From Sphingobium trunci (lineage in GTDB: Bacteria > Pseudomonadota > Alphaproteobacteria > Sphingomonadales > Sphingomonadaceae): a stretch of DNA of 64,000 nt. Under the pieces are notes generated by a model. That model had not been told where the DNA came from. It did no database searches and worked only from the letters and a program-made list of their open reading frames with translations. The position numbers and the translations under genes were made by a program. The stretch's first letter is position 1, and every line of letters begins with the position of its first letter. Below, piece by piece: positions 8,394-17,247 of the stretch. Location: the NCBI RefSeq assembly GCF_022664535.1, contig NZ_JAKUJY010000003.1:62001-126000 (forward strand), read 5' to 3'.

Positions 8394-9089
8394 TCAGCCG
8401 ATGCCGTCGATCCAGTCCGGCAGTTGCGCCAGCCGATGCAACTGACCGAAGCGGGGATGAGCGGACGGCATGGCGGCCTGTTCATGCGCCCACGCCCCGT
8501 CCTGCGGGATATAGGCCGCCCACGCGCCAGCGGTCAGTGCGGGGTGGATATCGGACCGCAGCGAATCCCCCGCCATCACCGTTTCTTCGCCCTGGACCGC
8601 ATATTGGGCGAAGATGCGGCGGAAGGTGTCGGGCGTCTTGTCGCTGACGATCTCGATCCCGCTGAACAGGTCGCCGAGGCCCGATGCCGCAAGCTTGCTT
8701 TCCTGATGGAGCAGGTCACCCTTGGTCACCAGCACGAGCCGGCCCCGATCCGCGAGCCGCTCCAGCGTTTCCATCACATTGTCGAACAGCTCGACGGGAT
8801 GCGCCAGAAGGGTGCGCCCCGCGTCCAATATGCCCTCTACCAGCGATCTCGACAGGGATTCCCCGGCCAGTTCGACGGCGGTCTCGATCATCGACAGGGT
8901 GAAACCCTTGGCGCCATAGCCATAGAGTTTGAGGTTGCGCGTTTCGCAGGCGATCAGCGTTTCGCGCGCCACATTGGCGTCGGCGAAGGGCTGGAGCATG
9001 TCCACGAGCGCATCTTCGGTGGCGTTGAAATGGCGCATATTGTGCCAGAGCGTATCGTCGGCATCGAGGCAGATCAGCTTGATCGTCAT
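8394..9089 (-). CDS. HAD-superfamily hydrolase, substrate unknown
   Basis: A 231-residue haloacid dehalogenase-type phosphatase. Motif I is LICLDADDTLWHN at residues 5-17 (nucleophile and acid Asp). Motif II is LVLVTKGD, motif III the lysine in EIVSDKTPDTF, and motif IV GDSLRSDIHPA. An alpha-helical cap lies between motifs I and II. The start at 9089 overlaps the guanine deaminase stop as ATGA; upstream ATGs in the same frame lie inside that gene. Because it is embedded in the purine operon, a nucleoside or nucleotide monophosphate substrate is attractive, but the family is too broad to say. Confidence 0.85.
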   Translation of the reverse strand: MTIKLICLDADDTLWHNMRHFNATEDALVDMLQPFADANVARETLIACETRNLKLYGYGAKGFTLSMIETAVELAGESLSRSLVEGILDAGRTLLAHPVELFDNVMETLERLADRGRLVLVTKGDLLHQESKLAASGLGDLFSGIEIVSDKTPDTFRRIFAQYAVQGEETVMAGDSLRSDIHPALTAGAWAAYIPQDGAWAHEQAAMPSAHPRFGQLHRLAQLPDWIDGIG

Positions 9090-10384
9090 GATATTCGCTT
9101 CGCGTCGCGGCTCCAGGCGCATTCGCCCATGATGTAGGTCCGGGCGATGGCCCGGTCGTCCCCCAATATCTGCAACGCGAAGAGGCGTTCGGCAAGCGTT
9201 GCATCGCGCGTTCGCCGGGCGAGCAGCAGCGTGGCCGCATCGTCCAGCATCACGAAATCCGCCTCCTGCCCCGGCTCCAGTCCGCCCACCCGATGGTCGA
9301 TATGGAGCAGCGCCGCGCTTCCCGCTGTCGCCAGCCAGAGCGCGCGGAACGGATCGAGCGCATGGCCACGCGCCAGCGCGGCCTGATAGGCAAGGCCCGC
9401 CGTATGCAGCATGGAAAAGCTGGTTCCCGCGCCGATATCGGTGGCAAGGCCGGTGCGCACGCCATGGCGGCAGGCCTGGCCGAAGTCGAAGAAGCCGGAC
9501 CCCAGGAACAGGTTGGAACTGGGACAGACGGCGATGCCCGCGCCGCTTTCCGCCAGCCGCGTGCAGGACCGGTCGTTGAGATGGATGCCATGTGCGAAGA
9601 CGGAACGCGCACCGACAAGGCCGAACCGGTCATAGACGTCCAGATAATCGGCCGCATCGGGAAAGCGGGCCGCGACGGCCGCGCATTCCCGTTCATTTTC
9701 CGCCAGATGGGTGTGGAGCAGGACGTCCGAATGCCCGGCAAGCAGCTCCCCGGCAAGGGCAAGCTGCGCGTCGGTCGAGGTCAGCGCGAAACGCGGCGTT
9801 ACCGCATAGCCCAGCCGCCCCCGGCCGCGCCAGCGCCGGATCAGCGCCTCGCTTTCGCTGCGGGCACTGTCCACCGTGTCGCGCAGCCCTTCGGGACCAA
9901 GGTCCATCAGCACCTTGCCCGACAAAAGCCGCATGTTGCGGTCGAGCGCGGCATCAAACAGGACGTCGACCGAATGTTCGTGAACGGTGGGAAAGACGAG
10001 CGCGCTGGTGGTCCCGTTGCGCAGCAGTTCGTCCAGGAAGGCCCCGGCGACGGAGGCCGCATGAACACGGTCGGCAAAGCCCTTTTCCGCCGGAAAGACG
10101 TGGCGGTCGAGCCAGTCGAGCAACTGTTCGCCATAGGAGGCGATCCTGTCCATCTGCGGATAATGGACATGCGCATCGATGAAGCCCGGCACGATGAGAC
10201 CGGGCAGCTTTTCCACCGCCAGCTTCGGATAGCGGCCGATCAGCGCATCATGATCGCCGCGCGCGATGACGATTCCATCTTCGACGACCAGCAGGCCGTC
10301 TCGCTCGTGCCGCACGGCTTCGGCATCGCCGCGCGGATCGCGCGGGACGGACAGCAATTCGCCGCGAAAACCCCTGATCGTCAT
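9086..10384 (-). CDS. guaD: Guanine deaminase
   Basis: Zinc amidohydrolase of 432 residues converting guanine to xanthine. The first metal site is PGFIDAHVHYPQMD (His72, His74), the guanine deaminase variant of the amidohydrolase motif. LLHTHLAENERE supplies the third histidine region, SVFAHGIHL the fourth, and GLATDIGAGTSFSM the metal-binding aspartate. A C-terminal composite beta-sandwich (GGLEPGQEADFVMLD) closes the fold. Its start overlaps the xdhC stop and its own stop overlaps the HAD start, both as ATGA. Its product feeds directly into the xanthine dehydrogenase encoded upstream. Confidence 0.95.
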   Translation of the reverse strand: MTIRGFRGELLSVPRDPRGDAEAVRHERDGLLVVEDGIVIARGDHDALIGRYPKLAVEKLPGLIVPGFIDAHVHYPQMDRIASYGEQLLDWLDRHVFPAEKGFADRVHAASVAGAFLDELLRNGTTSALVFPTVHEHSVDVLFDAALDRNMRLLSGKVLMDLGPEGLRDTVDSARSESEALIRRWRGRGRLGYAVTPRFALTSTDAQLALAGELLAGHSDVLLHTHLAENERECAAVAARFPDAADYLDVYDRFGLVGARSVFAHGIHLNDRSCTRLAESGAGIAVCPSSNLFLGSGFFDFGQACRHGVRTGLATDIGAGTSFSMLHTAGLAYQAALARGHALDPFRALWLATAGSAALLHIDHRVGGLEPGQEADFVMLDDAATLLLARRTRDATLAERLFALQILGDDRAIARTYIMGECAWSRDAKRIS

Positions 10385-11301
10385 ATCGTCCTCAACTGGA
10401 GAAGTTGCGCCAGCGTGGCAATGGCGATCACGTCGGGTTCCTTGCCGACTATGCCTTCGACCCCGATCGGCGTTGTCAGCCGGGCACGGGATTGTGCTGG
10501 GATGCCGTCCCGTTCCAGCCGGGCGTGGAAACGGGCTTTTTTGGTCGCGGAACCGATCAGCCCGACGAAGTCGAGGGGCGGCCGGGTGAGCGCCGCCCGC
10601 GTCAGCCGGTAATCGAGCGCATGGTCATGGGTCAGGATGACAACGGCGCTGTCGTCCGGCGCTTCGGCGACGCATTGTTCGATGGCGGTTTCGGGCACGA
10701 CGGCGACGCCCTCGATCGTCTCGAAGACCGGCCGCGTGTCGAACCAGGCGAGGCGGAAGGGCAAGCCATGGGCATGGCGGGCAATGGCCTGCCCCACATG
10801 ACCGGCACCGAACAGATAGACGGGGCGGCGGTGCTGGCCGATGATCTCGGTCAGGCAGGCACCTTCGCGCGGGCGGTCCCCGCGGGCGGAAAGGGGGGTG
10901 GGCACGGCGTCTCCGCTGATGTGCCGATCGATGCGTTCGGGAAGAAGGCGGGAGACCAGCACCCGTTCCTCCCCCGCCTCGTTCAGCCAGTCCAGGGCAC
11001 CGGCATCGACATGTTCCACCAGCAGCCGCACGCGGCCGCCGCAGCATTGGCCGAGCAGAGGCCCCAGCGGATAATCCTGAACCCGCCAGCTTCCGGGCGG
11101 CAGGGACAGGATTGCGCGGGCCTGTTCGATGGCCCGAAATTCGAGCTGGCCGCCGCCGATGGTGCCGAAAAGCGCGTCGTCCGTCACCAGCATCCGCGTG
11201 CCCGCACCGCGCGGCGCGGAGCCTTCGCTGGCGAGCACGCTCACCAGCGCTGCGGGTTTCCGGCCTGGAATGTCACGCAACCAGTCGAGCCACTCGCTCA
11301 T
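10381..11301 (-). CDS. xdhC: Xanthine dehydrogenase accessory protein XdhC
   Basis: A 306-residue chaperone that in Rhodobacter binds molybdenum cofactor and promotes its sulfuration and insertion into XdhB. The N-terminal XdhC/CoxI segment (ALVSVLASEGSAPRGAGTRM, then GTIGGGQLEFRAIEQA) and cysteine pair GQCCGGRVRLL are evident. The C-terminal half is Rossmann-like (PVYLFGAGHVGQAIARHA) and ends with FVGLIGSATKKARFHARL and GKEPDVIAIATLAQLL. ATG at 11301 overlaps the xdhB stop, and an in-frame upstream extension is only the shadow of xdhB. The gene order xdhA-xdhB-xdhC matches the Rhodobacter operon. Confidence 0.93.
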   Translation of the reverse strand: MSEWLDWLRDIPGRKPAALVSVLASEGSAPRGAGTRMLVTDDALFGTIGGGQLEFRAIEQARAILSLPPGSWRVQDYPLGPLLGQCCGGRVRLLVEHVDAGALDWLNEAGEERVLVSRLLPERIDRHISGDAVPTPLSARGDRPREGACLTEIIGQHRRPVYLFGAGHVGQAIARHAHGLPFRLAWFDTRPVFETIEGVAVVPETAIEQCVAEAPDDSAVVILTHDHALDYRLTRAALTRPPLDFVGLIGSATKKARFHARLERDGIPAQSRARLTTPIGVEGIVGKEPDVIAIATLAQLLQLRTI

Positions 11302-13607
11302 GCGGCGCGATGCCCGGCGATGGCGCGCAATATCTTCTCCGGCGTTGCGGGCGCATCGAGGGGGGGGAGTGAGCGGATATCGGGCGCCGTTGCGGCGATG
11401 GCCCGGCTTAACGCTGAAAAAACCGAGATGGCGAGCATGAAGGGAGGCTCGCCCACGGCCTTGGAGCGGTTGATCGTGGGTTCCACATTCTCTCCGTCCC
11501 ATAATGAAATGGTGAACTGGCGCGGCCGGTCGGAGGCGGTCGGGATCTTGTAGGTGGCGGGCGAATGGGTGAGCAGGCGGCCCTTGTCGTCGAACACCAG
11601 TTCCTCTGTGGTCAGCCAGCCCTGGCCCTGGATGAAGCCGCCCTCGATCTGGCCGATGTCGATGGCCGGGTTCAGCGAGCGGCCTACATCGTGGAGGATA
11701 TCGACCGCCAGCACCCGATGCTCGCCGGTCAGCGTGTCGATCGCCACTTCGCAGACCGCCGCGCCATAGGCGAAATAATAGAAGGGCCGCCCCTGGTGCG
11801 TGTCGCGGTCATAGGCGATGTCGGGGGTCGCGTAAAAGCCGGTGGAGGAAAGCGGGACGCGCGCCAGATGCGCCTTGCGGCACAGTTCGCCGAAGCCCAG
11901 GCGCTGCTGCCCTACGGTCACGCCCTCGGGCGTGAAATGCACCTCATCCTCGGCGCAGCCGAAGCTGCGCGCGGCGAAGGCGGTCAGCCGGTCGCGTATC
12001 GCCATCGCGCCCTGACAGGCGGCCATGCCGTTGAGGTCAGCGCCGGATGAGGCGGCGGTGGCCGAGGTGTTGGGCACCTTGTCGGTCCGGGTGGCGGTGA
12101 TCCGCACCTGCGTTACCGGCACCTGGAACACGTCGGCGACGACCTGAGCCACCTTGATGTAGAGGCCCTGCCCCATTTCGGTGCCGCCATGATTGATCTG
12201 GATGCTGCCGTCGGCATAGACCAGCACCAGCGCGCCCGCCTGGTTGAGATGGGTGGTGGTGAAGCTGATGCCGAACTTGACCGGCGTCAGCGCGATACCT
12301 TTCTTGAGGATGGGACTGGAGGCGTTGAAGGCGTCGATCTGCGCGCTGCGGGCGTCGTAGCGGGCTTCGCTGCGCAGCCGGGCGATCATCTGGGGCGCGA
12401 TATTGTCGGTGATCGTCATGCCATAGGGCGTCACGTCCCGCCCCGGCCCATAGAGATTGGCCGTCCGCACCGTGATCGGATCGATCCCCAGATGCGCCGC
12501 GACGGCATCCATCACCCGCTCGATCGCGATCATGCCCTGCGGCCCGCCAAAGCCGCGAAAGGCGGTGTCGGACACGGTGTTGGTCTTCAGCCTTTCCGAG
12601 ACGATCTCGACATCGGGCAGCCAGTAGCAATTGTCGCTGTGGAACATCGCCCGGTCGTTGATCGCCGGGGACAGATCGACCGTGGCGCCGCAGCGCGAGG
12701 CGAGGCGGAGTTGCAGCCCCAGCACATGGCCGTCATCGTCGAAGCCCGCATCATAGGCGATGTGGAAGGCGTGGCGCTTTCCGGTCATCACCATGTCGTC
12801 GTCGCGGTCGCAGCGGAACTTGGCTGGGCGCCCGCTATGGTGCGCGACGAGCGCGGCTGCGGCGGCGAACAGCGCGGCCTGCGTCTCCTTGCCCCCGAAG
12901 GCGCCGCCCATGCGCCGTACCTCCACCGTCACGTCGGCGGAGGAGCGGCCGAGCATATGGGCGACCAGATGCTGGACCTCGCTGGGATGCTGGGTGGAGC
13001 AGAGCAGATGGATCTGGCCATCCTCCAGAGGGGTGGCGACGCTGACCTGTCCCTCCAGATAGAAATGATCCTGCCCGCCCATGTCGAAGCTGCCCGGCAG
13101 GCGATGCGGCGCTGCTGCGAGCGCGGCTGCGGCGTCGCCGCGCGCCATGCGCTGGGTCGGTTCGATCAGCGATCCGGCCTCCCGTGCCGCTTCTATGGTC
13201 AGCAGCGCGGGCCGGGGCGCATAGTCGATCCTGCCGAGCCGCGCCGCCTGCCGCGCCGCCTGGCGGCTGGTCGCGGCGACCAGGAAGACGGGCTGCCCGA
13301 CATGGATGACCTGCCCCTCCGCCAGCAGCCGGTCGTCGCCCGCGACCGGGCTGACATCGTTGGTGCCGGGGATGTCGGCGGCGGTGAGGACGGCGACGAC
13401 GCCGGGGAAGGCGCGCACGGCGTCGAGGTCGATGGCAAGGATATCGGCATGCGCCTCGCTGCTCTGCCCGAAGGCGAGGTGGAGCATGTCGGCAGGCTCC
13501 GGCATGTCGTCGGCATAATGGGCTGCACCGGCGACATGCAGATGCGCGCTGTCATGGGGAAGGGCGGGCTTCACCAGCACGGGCCAGACGGGATCGCGTT
13601 CAGCCAT
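11298..13607 (-). CDS. xdhB: Xanthine dehydrogenase, molybdopterin-binding subunit
   Basis: Catalytic subunit of 769 residues, close to the roughly 777 of Rhodobacter XdhB. It oxidises hypoxanthine and xanthine to urate at a molybdenum-sulfido centre. The N-terminal domain has HVAGAAHYADDMPEP and the proline-rich entry region. Cofactor contacts include RMGGAFGGKETQ, a TAFRGFGGPQGM segment containing the substrate arginine, NHGGTEMGQGL, and the C-terminal KAVGEPPFMLA with the catalytic glutamate. Start 13607 overlaps the xdhA stop by 8 bases, and the stop overlaps xdhC as ATGA. All the key motifs I looked for are intact. Confidence 0.96.
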   Translation of the reverse strand: MAERDPVWPVLVKPALPHDSAHLHVAGAAHYADDMPEPADMLHLAFGQSSEAHADILAIDLDAVRAFPGVVAVLTAADIPGTNDVSPVAGDDRLLAEGQVIHVGQPVFLVAATSRQAARQAARLGRIDYAPRPALLTIEAAREAGSLIEPTQRMARGDAAAALAAAPHRLPGSFDMGGQDHFYLEGQVSVATPLEDGQIHLLCSTQHPSEVQHLVAHMLGRSSADVTVEVRRMGGAFGGKETQAALFAAAAALVAHHSGRPAKFRCDRDDDMVMTGKRHAFHIAYDAGFDDDGHVLGLQLRLASRCGATVDLSPAINDRAMFHSDNCYWLPDVEIVSERLKTNTVSDTAFRGFGGPQGMIAIERVMDAVAAHLGIDPITVRTANLYGPGRDVTPYGMTITDNIAPQMIARLRSEARYDARSAQIDAFNASSPILKKGIALTPVKFGISFTTTHLNQAGALVLVYADGSIQINHGGTEMGQGLYIKVAQVVADVFQVPVTQVRITATRTDKVPNTSATAASSGADLNGMAACQGAMAIRDRLTAFAARSFGCAEDEVHFTPEGVTVGQQRLGFGELCRKAHLARVPLSSTGFYATPDIAYDRDTHQGRPFYYFAYGAAVCEVAIDTLTGEHRVLAVDILHDVGRSLNPAIDIGQIEGGFIQGQGWLTTEELVFDDKGRLLTHSPATYKIPTASDRPRQFTISLWDGENVEPTINRSKAVGEPPFMLAISVFSALSRAIAATAPDIRSLPPLDAPATPEKILRAIAGHRAA

Positions 13608-15033
13608 GGCTTGCCTCCAGCGCGAACAGGTCGGCCTGTCCGCCCCGCGCCCGGTGCCACAGGCGGCGGAGCAGATTGGCGGCTGCTTCGGTCCGATAGG
13701 CGGCCGAGCCGCGCACGTCGGTCAGGGGCGCATAATCCCCGGCCAGTGCCTGCGCCGCGCGCTCGATCGTTTCGAAGGTGAAAGCATTTCCGGTGAGCGC
13801 GGCCTCGCAGGCGGACGCGCGGCGCGGCGTGGCGGCCATGCCGCCGAAGGCGATGCGGGCCGCCACGATCCGTCCATCCTTCACCTTGAGCGCGAAGGCG
13901 CCGCAGACCGCCGATATGTCGCTGTCGAAGCGCCGCGACAATTTGGAGATATGGACGATGTCGCCGGGGCCGGGGCGCGGCACGCGGATGCTCTCGACAA
14001 ATTCCCAGGGGCGGCGGTCCTGCTGGCCATAGCCGAGGAAATAATCCTCCAGCGGCATGGTGCGCCGCCCGGCCGTGCTGCGCAGCGTCAGTTCGGCGCC
14101 CAGCGCGATCAGGGCAGGCGGGCCGTCGCCGATCGGCGATCCGTTGGCGATATTGCCGCCGACCGTGCCCGCATTGCGGACCTGAAGCCCGCCGATCCGG
14201 CGCGTCAGTTCGCCCAGGTCCGGATGGAGCCGGGCAAAGGCGGCATGCACGTCGGCATAGCGGACGGCGGCGCCGATGCGCAGGGCGTCCGGTGTCTCGT
14301 CGATCCCGCGCAATTCGGCGATGTCGCCGACGAAGACGAGCTTCTCCATGGTCTGAAGGCCCTTCGTCACCCACAGGCCGACATCGGTGGCGCCCGCCAC
14401 CATGTGCGTGTCGGGATTGGCGGCCAATATCTCCGCCAGTTCATCCGCCGTGCGCGGCGCATACCATGTCCGGCCTTCATGAATGCCCGACGTGCAGGGC
14501 GTCCGGGCCAGCTGCCTCAGCCCCTCCAGCGTCGCTTCGTCGTCGCGGCGGAGGGTGGCGCATGTCTCGCCGGCCGCGAGGATCGGGCCATAGCCGGTGC
14601 AGCGGCAGAGATTGCCCGCCAGAACGTCCGCGACCGGCAATTCATGGCCGCTGGCACCAATGCTGCGGCCATAGAGCGACATGACGAAACCCGGCGTGCA
14701 GAAGCCGCATTGCGAACTGCCATTGGCCGCCATGCAGGCCTGAAGCGGGTTGAGCGCGCCGTCCCGCGCCAGGCTCTCGACCGTCAGCAGCGCCTTCCCG
14801 TCGAGCATCGGGAGGAAGAGGATGCAGGCATTGACCGATCGCCAGGCAACGGCCCGTCCGCCGGCATCCATTTCGCCCAGCAGCACCGTGCAGGCGCCGC
14901 AATCCCCCTCGGCGCAGCCTTCCTTGGTGCCGGTGCGCCGCATGCGGGTGCGCAGATGGTCGAGCAGCGTCGCGGTCGGATCGACGGCGTCGATGGCCAC
15001 GACCTCGCCATCGAGCAGGAAACGCACGGTCAT
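13600..15033 (-). CDS. xdhA: Xanthine dehydrogenase, iron-sulfur and FAD subunit
   Basis: Electron-transfer subunit of 477 residues. Counting from ATG at 15033, the plant-type 2Fe-2S cluster is bound by Cys40, Cys45 and Cys48 (KEGCAEGDCGAC) plus a Cys near 70. The second cluster uses CGFCTPGF and LCRCTGYGP. The FAD domain follows with MVAGATDVGLWVTKG and GTVGGNIANGSPIGDGP. An in-frame TTG six bases upstream (15039) is an alternative start. The ATG is favoured by GGGGCAG at good spacing. Only two bases separate it from the uraH stop. The subunit pairs with XdhB as in the Rhodobacter enzyme, with NAD as probable electron acceptor. Confidence 0.95.
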   Translation of the reverse strand: MTVRFLLDGEVVAIDAVDPTATLLDHLRTRMRRTGTKEGCAEGDCGACTVLLGEMDAGGRAVAWRSVNACILFLPMLDGKALLTVESLARDGALNPLQACMAANGSSQCGFCTPGFVMSLYGRSIGASGHELPVADVLAGNLCRCTGYGPILAAGETCATLRRDDEATLEGLRQLARTPCTSGIHEGRTWYAPRTADELAEILAANPDTHMVAGATDVGLWVTKGLQTMEKLVFVGDIAELRGIDETPDALRIGAAVRYADVHAAFARLHPDLGELTRRIGGLQVRNAGTVGGNIANGSPIGDGPPALIALGAELTLRSTAGRRTMPLEDYFLGYGQQDRRPWEFVESIRVPRPGPGDIVHISKLSRRFDSDISAVCGAFALKVKDGRIVAARIAFGGMAATPRRASACEAALTGNAFTFETIERAAQALAGDYAPLTDVRGSAAYRTEAAANLLRRLWHRARGGQADLFALEASHG

Positions 15034-15035
15034 GT

Positions 15036-15368
15036 TCAACTGCCCCTGTAGGTCGAATATCCAAAGGGCGAGACGAGCAGCGGCACATGATAGTGGCCGT
15101 CCGCCTCCGCCACGCCGAAATCGATGGTGACGACGTCAAGGAAGGGTGGATCGGGAAGATCGGCGGCCCGCCCCCGGAAATAATCGGCGACGGCGAAGCT
15201 CAGCCGATAGCGGCCGGGGGTGAGCGGCGGCATGCCGGGGCAGCGGCCATCGCCGTCGGTGACGCCGGAAAACAGCGTTGCGCCCTCCGCCGTGTGGAGA
15301 TGCACGGCCACGCCGGCCGCGGGGCAGCCATGGGCGGTGTCGAGAATATGGGTGGACAGGCTGGTCAT
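15036..15368 (-). CDS. uraH: 5-Hydroxyisourate hydrolase
   Basis: Transthyretin-like enzyme of 110 residues that opens the 5-hydroxyisourate ring to OHCU, the second step of urate degradation. The N-terminal LSTHILDTAHGCPAAG carries an active-site histidine. LTPGRYRLSF holds the conserved arginine region, and the protein ends in GHYHVPLLVSPFGYSTYRGS, the diagnostic YRGS tail. ATG at 15368 overlaps the stop of the upstream flavoprotein as ATGA. No secretion signal is seen, so it should be cytosolic. Confidence 0.95.
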   Translation of the reverse strand: MTSLSTHILDTAHGCPAAGVAVHLHTAEGATLFSGVTDGDGRCPGMPPLTPGRYRLSFAVADYFRGRAADLPDPPFLDVVTIDFGVAEADGHYHVPLLVSPFGYSTYRGS

Positions 15369-16798
15369 TCGACGGCCTCCCGTGGCCATTCGCCGAGGAA
15401 CTCCGCCTCGTCATAGGCGAGCAGCGCACCGACCAGCGTGTCCCGGTCGTCCAGGAAAAGCTGGTCCGCGATCCCGGTGACAAGGCGCGGCAGGGCATGG
15501 CGCAGGCCCGACAAGGCGGATGCGGACAGGCCCAGGCTGAGCAGGGCGGAATAGTTGAAGGCGAAGAGGCCGTGCACGCGCGCGGTGTCCTGCGGCGTGC
15601 GCGGCAGCAGTTCGAAACCCGGCCCCAGATAGGGGTGCGCGTCGATGAGGGCGTTGGCGCAGCCCGCAGGCGGCGGCACCCGGTCACGCCAGAGCGCGAT
15701 GCCGTCGGCCACGTCGCGCAATTCGGGCCGCAGCGCCGGATCGCTGACAAGGCCGGTCGAGAGCACCACGAAATCGAAGCTATGCTCTCCCCCGGGCGTT
15801 GTCACCCGGACCTTGCCATCCTCTTCGGCGACATCGATCCAGGGGGAAGCCAGATGCAACGCGAAGCCCGGCCATGCGGCGGCGCGCTGGAAGGTGTCGT
15901 TGGTGGGCGGCTGGTTATGGCTGAGGAAGCTGGCCATCACCCGATATTTGGTGGCGTCGTCGGTCGCCGGATAGCGGGCGGTGAATCCGACCTTCTCCAT
16001 GAAGCGGATCGGGTTGATGCGCGGCAGTTGCCGGCGCCGCATGAACACCTCGACGGCGGACGCGCCCAGGCCCAGCGCCCAGTTGGCATTGTCGAAGGCC
16101 GAAGCGCCGCCGCCCAATATGCCGATGCGCTTGCCCGCCAGCGCGGCATAATCGATGGCTTCGCTGGTATGGGCATAGAGGTGGCGGTGCAGTTTATCGC
16201 CGATCATCGGCGGCACATGCCATTCGCCGCCGCCCTGTATGCCCGTGGCCAGCACCACCTTGCGGGTCAGCAGGCTGGTGCCGTCCTTCAGGTGCAGGCG
16301 GTGCAGCCCTTCGCCCGCCAGCGGCTCGATCCGTTCCAGCCGCGCGTCGTTGCGCACCGGCAGGTCGAGCACGCGGCGATACCAGCGCAGATAGTCCATC
16401 CAGTCGCCGCGCGCGATCTTGTCGAGGGCCTCCCATCCCGCCGCGCCATGCTGCGCCTCCCACCAGGCGCGGTAGCTGAGGGCTGGCAGGCCGAAATCGA
16501 TGGGGTTGAGTTCCTTGGGCGTGCGCAGCGTCACCATGCGCGCATAGGTGACCCACGGTCCTTCATGCCCTGGCGGATTTTCATCGATGACGAGGATGTT
16601 GGAAACGCGCTCGCGCAGCAGGCCGAAGGCGGCGGCAAGGCCGCTCTGCCCGCCGCCGACGATGACGACGTCGAAGACATGGCTCTGCCCATGGGCGCGC
16701 GGCTGTGTCCAGTCCGGACCGCCATGGCCGGTCAGCGCCAGTTGCCGCGCCAGTTCCGCTTCCAGCGCGGGGAGGCCGATGGGGGTTTCCTGCGTCAT
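15365..16798 (-). CDS. FAD-dependent monooxygenase, putative urate hydroxylase (HpyO-like)
   Basis: A 477-residue flavoprotein. An FAD-binding Rossmann motif lies in FDVVIVGGGQSGLAAAFGLL (about residues 42-61) and a second dinucleotide motif in GKRIGILGGGASAFDNANW. The second motif is bracketed by VVLATGIQGGGEW and FVVLSTGLVSDP, the pattern of two-dinucleotide-binding (flavin-containing or N-hydroxylating) monooxygenases. It is not uricase, PuuD or the aromatic-hydroxylase-like HpxO. Its position between uraH and uraD, with xdh downstream, leaves urate to 5-hydroxyisourate as the only step of the pathway without another gene here. A non-homologous flavoprotein urate hydroxylase, HpyO of Xanthomonas, is known; whether this is its orthologue needs a comparison I could not make. 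ATG at 16798 overlaps the uraD stop. Confidence 0.72.
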   Translation of the reverse strand: MTQETPIGLPALEAELARQLALTGHGGPDWTQPRAHGQSHVFDVVIVGGGQSGLAAAFGLLRERVSNILVIDENPPGHEGPWVTYARMVTLRTPKELNPIDFGLPALSYRAWWEAQHGAAGWEALDKIARGDWMDYLRWYRRVLDLPVRNDARLERIEPLAGEGLHRLHLKDGTSLLTRKVVLATGIQGGGEWHVPPMIGDKLHRHLYAHTSEAIDYAALAGKRIGILGGGASAFDNANWALGLGASAVEVFMRRRQLPRINPIRFMEKVGFTARYPATDDATKYRVMASFLSHNQPPTNDTFQRAAAWPGFALHLASPWIDVAEEDGKVRVTTPGGEHSFDFVVLSTGLVSDPALRPELRDVADGIALWRDRVPPPAGCANALIDAHPYLGPGFELLPRTPQDTARVHGLFAFNYSALLSLGLSASALSGLRHALPRLVTGIADQLFLDDRDTLVGALLAYDEAEFLGEWPREAVE

Positions 16799-17247
16799 GC
16801 CATGTCCTTCAGGCGCAGGCGGACGATCTCCCCGATCTGGCCGATGGCGGTTGCGATTTCCATGTCGCGGCTGTTGGCGAGGCGCCCTTCCATCGCGGAG
16901 AGGATTCCCGCCTTGTCGGTCAGCCGCACGCAGATGATGAAGGGAAAGCCGAAGCGGTCCCGATAGGCGGCATTGAGCTGGTGGAAGCGCGCATATTCCT
17001 CCGGCGTCAGGCGGTCGAGCCCGGCGGAGGCCTGTTCGGCGGCGGACGCCTCCGTCAGGGTGCGGTCGATGGCGGCCTTTCCGGCCAGTTCGGGATGGGC
17101 GCGGATCAGGGCGAGCTGTTCCTCGCCGCTTGCGCTGCGGACGACGGCCATTAGGTCGGTCCAGCGGTCGCCGGAGGAGGGGCGGGCATCGGCGCGCTCC
17201 TCCACCCAGGGGCTGTGTTCGAACAGGGCAGGGTGGGGCGCGGTCAA
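16795..17247 (-). CDS. uraD: OHCU decarboxylase
   Basis: Enzyme of 150 residues that stereospecifically decarboxylates OHCU to S-allantoin. Family features are LFEHSPWVEERA at the N-terminus, LIRAHPELAGKAA with the catalytic His51, and FHQLNAAYRDRFGFPFIICVR. The start is TTG at 17247: an AAGGAAG ribosome-binding site precedes it at good distance, and it forms a TTGA overlap with the hpxZ-like gene, the same coupling seen across the operon. The product is handed to allantoinase encoded two genes upstream. Confidence 0.94.
   Translation of the reverse strand: MTAPHPALFEHSPWVEERADARPSSGDRWTDLMAVVRSASGEEQLALIRAHPELAGKAAIDRTLTEASAAEQASAGLDRLTPEEYARFHQLNAAYRDRFGFPFIICVRLTDKAGILSAMEGRLANSRDMEIATAIGQIGEIVRLRLKDMA

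Noticed and set aside
13606..15051. Long plus-strand frame opposite xdhA
   Set aside because: XdhA has all iron-sulfur cysteines and FAD motifs on the minus strand; the opposite frame has none and begins and ends with the same gene boundaries.
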